Positions 1-6,255 of a stretch of 10,629 nt of DNA are shown piece by piece. The notes below the pieces were generated by a model. It was given only the letters and a program-made list of their open reading frames with translations. It ran no database searches and was not told the origin of the DNA. The stretch's first letter is position 1; the number at the start of each line of letters is the position of its first letter. The DNA is from an uncultured Eubacteriales bacterium (GTDB lineage: Bacteria > Bacillota > Clostridia > Peptostreptococcales > Anaerovoracaceae). Made by a program: the position numbers and the translations under genes. Location: NCBI GenBank assembly GCA_910585135.1, contig CAJUEB010000075.1, positions 1 to 10,629 on the forward strand, in the 5' to 3' direction.

Positions 1-317
1 CTCAGTCAAGCGATTCATCCAATCCAGCGTCAAACGGCTGCCAAACAGGCCGTCCGATCCAGTAGCGGATGACTGCGTCCACCCGGTCTGACAGTGTAGC
101 GCACAACCCCTACAGGGATCATCCGATACCCAGTCCATCGGCGCAGTGCACAATTTTTCGATTCTGATCCATGCAGAGAACTGGGCAATCCCCTCGTCCG
201 AGCCACAAATCATACGCTAGAACTAGCGCAACAATTATCAATGCCAAACCCGACGGTGCGCAGCGGTGGACGATGACCGTTCCGCCCTATTAAACCCGCC
301 AGCAGGCCGCCCGTACA
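1..317. other. No recognisable gene; possible degraded minus-strand coding remnant
   Basis: This stretch downstream of rimI looks richer in G+C than the genes beside it and gives no protein I recognise. On the minus strand a frame from 247 (TTG) to 119 would encode 42 residues opening with a hydrophobic run (LALIIVALVLAY). After two stops the same frame stays open from 109 to 5. A second minus frame is open from an ATG at 213 to the window edge (71 codons, with a DDPCRGCALHC stretch). None has a convincing ribosome binding site. A short perfect inverted repeat (CGCTAG, 2-nt gap, CTAGCG) lies at 215-228. It could be a decayed small membrane-protein gene or simply non-coding DNA. Confidence 0.25.
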
Positions 318-767
318 CTAAACTTCATGCCGCCACATAATGAAAGCATCTTCTTTGTTATTTACATAATACCCTTTACGGACACCTTCTATTTGAAAAC
401 CAAATTTTTCATATAAACGAATGGCGATCACGTTGGAACGTCTCACTTCCAATGTATGGTGACGGATCCCCTCCTGACAAGTAAAATCCAGCATCACATC
501 TATAATTCCCGTTCCGATCCGTCTGCTCCTGCAATCCGGCCTGACCGCCACATTGGTAATATGCCCTTCGTCCTCTATCCACCAAAGACCCGCATATCCG
601 ACAACCTGCCGATCCATCTCTGCCACAATATAAAACGCCCTCGGATTGCTTTTCAATTCATACAAGAGCGCATCGCGGCTCCAAGGATCAGGAAAACACA
701 GCGTCTCTATTTCATAGATATCATCCACATCATCTGCCGTAGCCTGCCTTATGGTAACGTCTGTCAT
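318..767 (-). CDS. rimI: Ribosomal-protein-alanine N-acetyltransferase RimI
   Basis: A 149-residue GNAT-family acetyltransferase, the usual RimI length. RimI transfers acetyl from acetyl-CoA to the N-terminal alanine of ribosomal protein S18 in the cytoplasm. Visible hallmarks are the N-terminal IRQATADDVDDIYEIE helix region, FPDPWS (25-30), the strand TNVAVRP followed by the acetyl-CoA pyrophosphate loop CRSRRIGTG (79-87), and the C-terminal block LEVRRSNVIAIRLYEKFGF (106-124). In that block E107 and Y119 fall where the family has its catalytic Glu and Tyr. The start has an AAAGG about 10 nt upstream. It is the last gene of tsaE-tsaB-rimI, an order widely conserved in Firmicutes. It is separated from tsaB by 123 nt, more than usual. 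That gap holds only a possible 14-codon frame (MTLRRGRDGKAEMK) whose stop overlaps the rimI start. The common downstream partner tsaD is not visible. Confidence 0.93.
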   Translation of the reverse strand: MTDVTIRQATADDVDDIYEIETLCFPDPWSRDALLYELKSNPRAFYIVAEMDRQVVGYAGLWWIEDEGHITNVAVRPDCRSRRIGTGIIDVMLDFTCQEGIRHHTLEVRRSNVIAIRLYEKFGFQIEGVRKGYYVNNKEDAFIMWRHEV

Positions 768-890
768 TTCATTTCAGCCTTTCCATCTCTTCCCCTGCGC
801 AAGGTCATTTTGCTTCTATCCTGCCACTCTGGCGCTTTATAGCATCTACGATTCTCTAATGCTTTACGGCTGCTGCGCTCCTTTCGCGCC

Positions 891-1778
891 TCATGGCTTC
901 CGCAGATCTTGCTTCTCCCGCAATTTCCTTTCTGCCTCCGCCAACCGCATATAGTCTGGCTTTACCTCGTTATAACCAAGCCCGCCCTTTTCACGAAAAA
1001 GTTTAAGGCCCAGCTTCGCCACAGAAGCAGCATCCTGATATCTTATGCTTTCAGGGGTTGTTTCCGTGCCATCAGGCCTTAAAACCCTGATTTTTTCATC
1101 GTATTTATCCACCGCATCGCCTAACAGCAATATTCGATGATATCTTACCGTTTCCGACAAAAACTCCTCCAGCAAATACGGACCGGCTTTTATTTCCTCC
1201 ACTGGATATCCATTCTGCAAAAAATACCCGCCCGCATAAACCTGGCTTCGCCGTGCGTCGAGCATCGGGCAAATCAACAAGCTGCGGCACGCTTCCCCTG
1301 CATCATCAGCATCCTGCACGCTCGCCGCACGGTTCAAAACCCGGCTTGTGCTGCCCGGCGAATCCTCCGTTGCAAACGATGCACCTTCCACATCGCCCCG
1401 AAGCCCTGAGCCTTTACAGCATGCTTCCTCCGCCATAGACAATGCGCTTTTGCATGAATCAATCTCTGCCGCCCTCATCGCCAGCGCCGCAAGGCTTGAT
1501 ACCGGGATACAAGGAATGCCCAGCACCTGCGATAATGCCCGTGCAGAAGACACCCCGATCCTGATCCCCGTAAACGAACCAGGACCGCAAGACACTGCAA
1601 TTCCGTTTATATCGCCTAACGACAATTTACTTTCCTTTATGACAGCATCTACCTGCGGCATCAAATTTTGCAGATGGGAAAACCTGTCGTTTCCGCTGAT
1701 ATGCGCGATAATCCTGTCATCCTCCATCAATGCCACGGATGCAAAAGCGCCCGTAGTCTCTATCGCTAAAATATACAT
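891..1778 (-). CDS. tsaB: tRNA threonylcarbamoyladenosine biosynthesis protein TsaB, with a ~60-residue insertion
   Basis: TsaB is an ASKHA-fold partner of TsaD. With TsaE it moves threonylcarbamoyl onto A37 of ANN-decoding tRNAs in the cytoplasm. The N-terminus ILAIETTGAFASVAL (3-17), VSCGPGSFTGIRIGVSSAR (62-80) and ICPMLDARRSQVYAGGY (169-185) are clear family motifs, and the C-terminus KPDYMRLAEAERKLREK is also typical. At 295 aa it is longer than the usual 220-245. The excess sits between the SSLAALA helix (94-100) and ICPMLDARR, about residues 104-166, and is rich in Ala, Ser, Glu and Asp with little hydrophobic core. No frameshift is needed, since the frame is open on both sides. The start codon lies inside the end of tsaE (13-nt overlap), which implies translational coupling. 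Confidence 0.93.
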   Translation of the reverse strand: MYILAIETTGAFASVALMEDDRIIAHISGNDRFSHLQNLMPQVDAVIKESKLSLGDINGIAVSCGPGSFTGIRIGVSSARALSQVLGIPCIPVSSLAALAMRAAEIDSCKSALSMAEEACCKGSGLRGDVEGASFATEDSPGSTSRVLNRAASVQDADDAGEACRSLLICPMLDARRSQVYAGGYFLQNGYPVEEIKAGPYLLEEFLSETVRYHRILLLGDAVDKYDEKIRVLRPDGTETTPESIRYQDAASVAKLGLKLFREKGGLGYNEVKPDYMRLAEAERKLREKQDLRKP

Positions 1779-2191
1779 CGATAAATCCGTTCCCCTTCTT
1801 CACCGCCATATTCGAGCTGTATCCGCACGGCATTTTCCGGCAAAAGATCCTCAATCAAATCAGCCCACTCTACGACACATACACCGTTTCCATAAAAGTA
1901 TTCCTCGTAACCCAGCTCGTACATCTCATCCGCATCACCAATACGATACACATCAAAATGATAGAGCGGCAGCCTGCCGCCATCGTATTCCTTTACGATA
2001 TTAAATGTAGGACTTGTGATCATATCCGATATACCAAGTCCCTGAGCAATTGCCTTGGTCAGGGTGGTCTTTCCCGCACCCAGATCGCCAGTCAATGCGA
2101 TCACAGTCCCCGGGCAAGCCCGCTTCCCTAAATCTATGCCAAAAGCTGCGGTTTCCGATTCATTTTTTATGATTACAGTCTGCTTCTTCAT
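1766..2191 (-). CDS. tsaE: tRNA t6A biosynthesis ATPase TsaE
   Basis: A 141-residue P-loop ATPase that drives the TsaB-TsaD-TsaE t6A cycle, most likely resetting the TsaBD complex. The Walker A motif GDLGAGKTT is at 35-43. SPTFNIVKEY (60-69) and the TsaE signature YHFDVYRI (77-84) follow, then VVEWADLIEDLLP (106-118). The length is normal. ATG is the only plausible start, as the next Met is residue 57, yet no Shine-Dalgarno sequence precedes it, and a good promoter lies so close that the mRNA may begin about 3 nt before the ATG. It is first in the operon with tsaB (13-nt overlap) and rimI. Confidence 0.95.
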   Translation of the reverse strand: MKKQTVIIKNESETAAFGIDLGKRACPGTVIALTGDLGAGKTTLTKAIAQGLGISDMITSPTFNIVKEYDGGRLPLYHFDVYRIGDADEMYELGYEEYFYGNGVCVVEWADLIEDLLPENAVRIQLEYGGEEGERIYRCIF

Positions 2192-2200
2192 AACTTAAAT

Positions 2201-2228
2201 AGTATACCATTTTCAAGGTCTAAGTCAA
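2201..2228 (-). promoter_or_regulatory. Sigma-A promoter of tsaE-tsaB-rimI
   Basis: On the minus strand TTGACT (2223-2228) and TATACT (2201-2206) are separated by 16 nt. The expected start site, about 7 nt past the -10 box, is near 2194, just 3 nt before the tsaE ATG at 2191. This predicts a leaderless or nearly leaderless transcript. No other promoter-like pair is obvious close upstream. Confidence 0.6.
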
Positions 2229-2603
2229 AGGGCAATCGTCATATTAAAGTTATATTAGGCACAGATTAAACAAAGGGATGCAAAAAACAGCTGCAAACAG
2301 CAACGAAAAGTATAAGCAAAGGCATAATTAACCGGGCAAAACAACCTGCCTAAGAAAGCACGATCCATGGAAACAAGAAAGCGAATTTCAAGAAGCGAAT
2401 TTTAAGAAAAGCAACAAGAATGAAAACGGTTTCGCTCCCGTCTCTTTCGCAGTCTGCCTAGCCAGAACTGCCTTTTAACATTTTGTCATCTGCGGCAGAA
2501 GAGAAAAACGAAATAGGCATTTGTTCTATTTGCGGAAAACATCGGAAAAATGGAATGTCAGTTTGTTAAATTCTGGGAAAATGATTATTTTTAAAAAATA
2601 TAA
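2229..2603. other. Non-coding A+T-rich stretch between the tsaE promoter and the MITE-like element
   Basis: No open frame of credible length or composition is seen on either strand. A short imperfect tandem duplication (AAGCGAATTTCAAGA followed by AAGCGAATTTTAAGA) lies around 2379-2408. A weak CTGCC...GGCAG inverted pair lies around 2470-2500. I see no convincing terminator or promoter. Confidence 0.5.
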
Positions 2604-2620
2604 GGAGTTAACGCACACTA
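2604..2620 (+). repeat. Left terminal inverted repeat
   Basis: 17 bp, GGAGTTAACGCACACTA, exactly the reverse complement of 2817-2833. It contains the palindrome GTTAAC. Confidence 0.7.
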
Positions 2621-2631
2621 CCCTAAATTTT

Positions 2632-2688
2632 TTAGCGGAAAAATGTATATTTATGCACATTATCGCTGAGTTGTGAGTAAATATTCAT
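2632..2688 (-). pseudogene. Possible 18-residue transposase N-terminal stub inside the element
   Basis: The minus-strand frame starts ATG (2688) and encodes MNIYSQLSDNVHKYTFFR before TAA, 12 nt short of the left inverted repeat. About 130 nt of non-coding DNA lie between the right repeat and this ATG. That arrangement would fit an internally deleted insertion sequence that kept its 5' leader, a few codons of transposase and the 3' end. The peptide reads like real protein, but it is too short to identify and has no clear ribosome binding site. Confidence 0.2.
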
Positions 2689-2816
2689 TATTGGAGCAAA
2701 TATTTTTATCTCAAATTAGCAACATCATCAACAAACAGAATAAATGCCCCTCTAAGGAATCATTTTTGACTAAGGCGAACCAGAATAGGGCAATTTTGCA
2801 CAAAAAATATATGAGT

Positions 2817-2833
2817 TAGTGTGCGTTAACTCC
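2817..2833 (-). repeat. Right terminal inverted repeat
   Basis: 17 bp, read on the minus strand as GGAGTTAACGCACACTA, identical to the left end at 2604-2620. Confidence 0.7.
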
Positions 2834-3013
2834 CAATATCTATAAAAAATAGACATTTTTAACCGATAGCTGCCAAAATTGGAAATGAATAAACATGAAT
2901 ATTACAATGACGGACATGGATTTCGAGCAATTGCCGAAGGTAATATAAACGACTTCGAAAAACAGCAAAATTTCAAAGAAGAAAGCCGCTTGCACTGCCT
3001 TATCTTCAGTCCT
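2834..3013. other. Non-coding stretch between the element and the end of the S-component gene
   Basis: No gene is supported. A plus-strand 17-codon frame at 2895-2948 has no ribosome binding site and no recognisable product. No convincing intrinsic terminator for the minus-strand gene ending at 3014 is visible. A weak CGAAG...CTTCG pair around 2935-2965 is the only candidate hairpin. Confidence 0.4.
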
Positions 3014-3589
3014 TTATTTATGCAAAAATCCCGATATCCTTTTGTATAGCAAAAATGTGACCACTGCGTTCACGCCTGCCTTGATCCCGTTAAACGCTGC
3101 AATAAACGGCATCAGATCCCATACAACATTCCGAGGCACGCCCATAAACAGCGGCGTGATAATCAAATTCGCACCGATCATCACGACAACCCATGCCGCT
3201 ACGCCGCATACTAACCCAATTACTGCGCCTTTACGCGTCTTATTCCGTTTGTATATAATTCCTGCCACCAGTACCATCGTCCCGGTCGCAATCACATGCA
3301 TAATAATGCCATACGCCCCGCTGGCAGCGCTTACGGTAACGCCCTGGATCACAGCTGTTACAACAGTAAGCATCACGCCAGCAAAAGGTCCAAAGGCAAA
3401 AGTTCCCATAAGAACTGGGATATCCGCCGGATCGTACTCCAAAAATGCGACTGCCGGAAAGATCGGGAAATGTATAAAATATACCAGCACGATAGAAATC
3501 GCTACCAGCATTCCCATCTTAGCAAGGCGCAATGTATTGCCGCCCGCTGTTTTGCCAGTTCCGCTATTATTCACATTTTTCTCAGTCAT
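3014..3589 (-). CDS. ribU: ECF transporter S component, riboflavin-type (RibU-like)
   Basis: A 191-residue integral membrane protein of the substrate-binding S-component class. It captures a vitamin at the outer face and works with the shared EcfA-EcfA'-EcfT energy-coupling module encoded elsewhere. After a polar N-terminus of about 22 residues come roughly six hydrophobic segments. FPIFPAVAFLEYDPADIPVL (41-60), followed by GTFAFGPFAG (62-71), and the C-terminal FNGIKAGVNAVVTFLLYKRIS (166-186) are typical of RibU-family proteins, hence riboflavin. Other vitamins are not excluded. I choose the ATG at 3589 over the in-frame ATG at 3604 because GGAGGG (3597-3602) lies 7 nt before the former and would be inside the coding sequence of the latter. 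It is a single-gene transcription unit with its own promoter and a leader of about 280 nt. I do not see the conserved FMN-riboswitch core in that leader. Confidence 0.85.
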   Translation of the reverse strand: MTEKNVNNSGTGKTAGGNTLRLAKMGMLVAISIVLVYFIHFPIFPAVAFLEYDPADIPVLMGTFAFGPFAGVMLTVVTAVIQGVTVSAASGAYGIIMHVIATGTMVLVAGIIYKRNKTRKGAVIGLVCGVAAWVVVMIGANLIITPLFMGVPRNVVWDLMPFIAAFNGIKAGVNAVVTFLLYKRISGFLHK

Positions 3590-3596
3590 CTCAAGA

Positions 3597-3602
3597 CCCT
3601 CC
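3597..3602 (-). promoter_or_regulatory. Ribosome binding site deciding the ribU start
   Basis: GGAGGG on the minus strand, 7 nt before the ATG at 3589. An alternative ATG at 3604 directly precedes it and has no such site. Confidence 0.75.
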
Positions 3603-3744
3603 ATTTTAAAAACTTCAAACGATGCAAAGAAAGTGAGGCAAGTTTCCGTTCAAAGCTCTAAGCGATCCAAGGCAAGCTTCCGTTCAAAAACTGCAAATCG
3701 TTCAAAAAACGAACCCAACTTTACTTCAAAATTCCAAATCGCTC
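3597..3744 (-). repeat. Degenerate tandem repeats in the ribU leader
   Basis: On the minus strand four related segments begin at 3744 (GAGCGATTTGGAATTTTGAA), 3703 (GAACGATTTGCAGTTTTTGA), 3668 (GGATCGCTTAGAGCTTTGAA) and 3625 (GCATCGTTTGAAGTTTTTAA). The spacing is 41, 35 and 43 nt. The best-preserved block, read on the plus strand as AGGCAAGYTTCCGTTCAAA, occurs at 3636-3654 and 3670-3688 with one mismatch. The repeats fill the transcribed leader up to the ribosome binding site. Their function is unknown. They may be a decayed tandem duplication or protein/RNA binding sites. Confidence 0.5.
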
Positions 3745-3878
3745 AAAAATAGCAACGGCAGTTTTGGCGATTTTTTCCTAACGATAAAGAGCTTTTTCGC
3801 CTAGCGATCACATATCATAGAACCCGCGCGCCGCCTGCAAAATCTCGCCCCTCGCCTTAAAACACAATTCGCTTTACT

Positions 3879-3907
3879 ATTATAGTTATGTTTATTCATC
3901 CTGTCAA
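3879..3907 (-). promoter_or_regulatory. Consensus sigma-A promoter of ribU
   Basis: On the minus strand a perfect TTGACA (3902-3907) and a perfect TATAAT (3879-3884) are separated by exactly 17 nt. The predicted start is near 3872, giving a leader of about 280 nt before the ribU ATG at 3589. Such a strong core promoter usually implies control after initiation or by a repressor. Confidence 0.85.
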
Positions 3908-3951
3908 TGGACTTCTATTTTTAATGTGCTCGCTCTTTCTTAATGTTGTCA

Positions 3952-4022
3952 GATGGTAGTGCCGGACGGCGGTATCGCATCCCATCGAACGATAATGCCG
4001 GACGGCGGCACCGTGTACCATC
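3952..4022. repeat. G+C-rich duplicated motif able to form a long hairpin
   Basis: The block at 3960-3987 is repeated at 3996-4023, with a period of 36 nt and 23 of 28 positions equal. The core TGCCGGACGGCGG is identical in both. Independently, GATGGTA-GTGCCG (3952-3964) pairs with CGGCAC (4006-4011) and TACCATC (4016-4022), leaving a 4-nt bulge. It lies in the divergent ribU/capA region, upstream of both likely promoters, in otherwise A+T-rich surroundings. It could be an operator, a small RNA gene or a small interspersed repeat. Confidence 0.5.
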
Positions 4023-4066
4023 GGGCAGAGCCATGCCAGCCCTGTATTTTCAAACCATAACAACAC

Positions 4067-4095
4067 TTGTTTTCACAATACAAATCAGGTAAAAT
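4067..4095 (+). promoter_or_regulatory. Likely promoter of the capA-like gene
   Basis: TTGTTT (4067-4072) and TAAAAT (4090-4095) are 17 nt apart, upstream of the ATG at 4162. The -35 box is weak. The predicted leader is about 60 nt. Confidence 0.4.
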
Positions 4096-4161
4096 AAAAT
4101 TTAGAATTTTACCGTTTCATTTCATCTTCATTTCAGCGAAATAATTATCAAAGGGTCAACT

Positions 4162-5463
4162 ATGGGAAACACACAAAACCGCGCCAAAAGGAGCACGCAA
4201 AGCATCAGACAAAAGAAAAGAAAACAGAACACACTAAAAATCATCACGCTCGTATTAACATTATGCGTCGTTTTAGGCGGCGTCGGGCTGGGAATCGCAG
4301 CGAAGAAAGCGCCGGAAGCATCCTCGGACTTCATTCAAAAAACACCTGAATTTCAACCGATCACGATAACTATCGGCAGCACCGGGGACATTATGCTTCA
4401 CAGTCCGTCCTATAAACCATCCGAATACAAGGTAGACGGCGACTACGATTTTTCCCCGATATTTTCCTTTATCAGCGAGGTTTACAGCGCACCGGACTAT
4501 ATGGCCGCTAATCTGGAAACGACGCTTCCGGGCAAGGAAGCCGGATATTCGGGTTATCCGCTCTTCAAATCGCCCGATTCCATTGCTACGACGCTGACCA
4601 GCTCTGGCGTGGATTTGCTGCTCCTTGCCAACAACCATATCTATGACAGCGGCAAGAACGGATTTCTGCGCACGTCACAGTTTTTAGCCGACAGCGGGAT
4701 CGATTACACCGGCGCGGCGCATTCGGATGAAGAAAAGAAATACCTGATCAAGGACATTAACGGGATCAAAGTAGGGTTCGTCAACTACACATATGAAACG
4801 CCTGCTTCCGGGGACGTCAAGGCGATCAACGCCAACTACATGGACGCAAGCGTCGCCCCGTACCTGAATTCATTCGACCCAAACGACCGGGAAAGCTTCT
4901 ATACCGAATTTTCTGCCGTTCTGGAAAATATGCGGCAGGACGGAGCTGAATTTATCATATTCTACCCGCACTGGGGAAATGAATATCAGCTAACCGCATG
5001 CGACTGGCAGATGGAAATGGCGCAGCGCCTATGCAATATGGGCGTGGACGCTATTATCGGAAGTCACCCGCATGTCGTGCAAAACGTGGATGTCCTCACA
5101 TCAGAGGATGGCAGCCACAAAATGTTCTGCGCCTATTCCCTCGGAAACCAGCTTTCTAACCAGAGACGCCAGCTGATGAGCCTTTCCACCGGGCATACGG
5201 AAGACGGCCTTATTATGAAGCTTGAGATCACGAAAAACAAAAAAGGCAAGGTCATCATCACCGGCGCAGACTATGTCCCGACCTGGGTCTACAAAACCAC
5301 AGCCGGGCTTTACTACATCCTGCCGCTTAACGACATCGCAAACCTGGAAAGCACCACCGGGCTTAGCGGCATCGCATCCCAGGCGCAGGCGTCTTACGAC
5401 AGGACATATGCCACGATCAGCGAAGGCATGCAAAAAGCCGCCGACGCATTTGGGTTTCAATAA
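4162..5463 (+). CDS. CapA/PgsA-type membrane-anchored metallophosphatase-fold protein
   Basis: A 433-residue protein of the CapA family (poly-gamma-glutamate capsule or related cell-surface functions). A very basic N-terminus (1-22) is followed by one hydrophobic segment (about 26-47), predicting a signal anchor with the catalytic domain outside the cell. Family motifs occur in order: STGDIMLH (73-80, metal-ligand D76), ANLETTL (116-122), LLANNHIYDSG (154-164), FYPHWGNEY (267-275), GSHPHVVQ (300-307) and YSLGN (325-329). All expected Asp, Asn and His ligands appear present, so an active calcineurin-like site is plausible. The start has AAAGGG 6 nt upstream. No capB/capC or other capsule genes adjoin, so a role in poly-gamma-glutamate synthesis is not supported by context. 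A general envelope hydrolase of unknown substrate fits equally well. It converges on the permease gene with only 6 nt between the two stops. Confidence 0.85.
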   Translation: MGNTQNRAKRSTQSIRQKKRKQNTLKIITLVLTLCVVLGGVGLGIAAKKAPEASSDFIQKTPEFQPITITIGSTGDIMLHSPSYKPSEYKVDGDYDFSPIFSFISEVYSAPDYMAANLETTLPGKEAGYSGYPLFKSPDSIATTLTSSGVDLLLLANNHIYDSGKNGFLRTSQFLADSGIDYTGAAHSDEEKKYLIKDINGIKVGFVNYTYETPASGDVKAINANYMDASVAPYLNSFDPNDRESFYTEFSAVLENMRQDGAEFIIFYPHWGNEYQLTACDWQMEMAQRLCNMGVDAIIGSHPHVVQNVDVLTSEDGSHKMFCAYSLGNQLSNQRRQLMSLSTGHTEDGLIMKLEITKNKKGKVIITGADYVPTWVYKTTAGLYYILPLNDIANLESTTGLSGIASQAQASYDRTYATISEGMQKAADAFGFQ

Positions 5464-5469
5464 ATGAGA

Positions 5470-6255
5470 CTACAACGGCAAATCTTTTTTCCCAAACCAA
5501 ACGATACCTGTTACATAGAGGCAAACAGCAATGACCAGCATGGCGATAAATCCATCTTCATACCCGCTGCCCTCTACGATTTTTTGCGTGTCATACAGCG
5601 TATTTAACGTAAAATATTTTAAAAAATCGAGGCTGTCCGACAGCTTGATAAAAAGGCTGACTACGAAAAACAACAATGGTATCCCTGCTCCAAAAGCCAA
5701 AGAATTTTTTGAAGTATTAAAAATACAGGAAGCGCAAAAACAAACGCTGCTGATTGCCAAATGATAAAGGAATGCCCCCAGATTAAGCATTAAAAAGGTG
5801 TCAATATCAAGCGCATCCGGCTGAAACGCATCTGCGGCAAGGATTCCGGCGATGGAAGATATGCCCCACATGACGGCCAATGACAAGATGAAGTAAATTG
5901 CGCTTGAGCCAGTAATCTGCAATCGTGCTACCGGCGTAGACAGAAATCCCGCCATATTTCCTTTATCAATTTTTTCTGCGATCATCCGGTTGCCGACCAT
6001 AATGGAATACACCATCGGAAAAACGATCGCCATGAGCGCATAAAATGAATTTGACATAAAGCTTATCAATGTCCCGTTTCCCGTTAAAATATGCGATGCG
6101 ACCGTTCCTTGCGTAGCTGTTTGCAAATCGGAAACCGCCTCCGGCGTAAATACATTGGTCATCACAATAAGGAAAATACATAACACAAGCGTAAACGCGC
6201 CGAGGAATTTCACATTGGATTTTACGACCTGCCTGAAATAAGGAATGCTAATCAT
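5470..6255 (-). CDS. ABC-2 type transporter permease
   Basis: A 261-residue integral membrane protein with about six hydrophobic segments (near 17-35, 70-88, 118-140, 155-178, 187-204 and 236-254). The cytoplasmic segment EKIDKGNMAGFLSTPVAR (94-111) is the usual E...G...LSTP.R pattern of ABC-2 exporters of drugs, bacteriocins or lipids. I place the start at the ATG at 6255, because GGAGG (6264-6268) is 8 nt upstream. ATGs at 6270 and 6261 precede or follow that site too closely. It overlaps the end of the ATPase frame by 8 nt, as in coupled ATPase-permease pairs. The permease reads intact, but its ATPase is truncated, so it may no longer function unless another ATPase serves it. No terminator is visible before the convergent capA-like gene. 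Confidence 0.85.
   Translation of the reverse strand: MISIPYFRQVVKSNVKFLGAFTLVLCIFLIVMTNVFTPEAVSDLQTATQGTVASHILTGNGTLISFMSNSFYALMAIVFPMVYSIMVGNRMIAEKIDKGNMAGFLSTPVARLQITGSSAIYFILSLAVMWGISSIAGILAADAFQPDALDIDTFLMLNLGAFLYHLAISSVCFCASCIFNTSKNSLAFGAGIPLLFFVVSLFIKLSDSLDFLKYFTLNTLYDTQKIVEGSGYEDGFIAMLVIAVCLYVTGIVWFGKKDLPL

Larger units (their letters stand above)
2604..2833. mobile_element. MITE-like element with perfect 17-bp terminal inverted repeats
   Basis: GGAGTTAACGCACACTA at 2604-2620 is repeated exactly, in inverted orientation, at 2817-2833, enclosing 230 bp of A+T-rich DNA. The similarity continues loosely inward, with ATTTTTT a few bases inside both ends. No transposase is encoded, so this is best read as a non-autonomous element or deletion derivative of an insertion sequence. 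TAAAAAATA occurs at 2592-2600 and 2843-2851 on either side. It could be a target duplication, but it sits 3 nt from one end and 9 nt from the other and is low complexity, so that is doubtful. I cannot assign an IS family. A stem-loop regulatory structure is less likely, because the repeat ends are so sharp and the loop so long. Confidence 0.6.

Noticed and set aside
1348..2004. 218-codon plus-strand frame opposite tsaB/tsaE
   Set aside because: Antisense to two well-supported genes. Low-complexity composition.
2592..2851. TAAAAAATA direct repeats as target-site duplication of the element
   Set aside because: They are unequally spaced from the two ends (3 and 9 nt) and low complexity in A+T-rich DNA, so chance is likely.
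2895..2948. 17-codon plus-strand frame MNITMTDMDFEQLPKVI
   Set aside because: Too short, with no ribosome binding site or neighbour that would support translation.
3042..3752. 236-codon plus-strand frame opposite the S-component gene
   Set aside because: It mirrors the membrane-protein codons, is rich in Thr/Ile/Pro, has no ribosome binding site and matches no family I know.
3590..3872. FMN riboswitch expected before ribU
   Set aside because: The conserved core could not be found by eye on the minus strand. A covariance search was not possible here.
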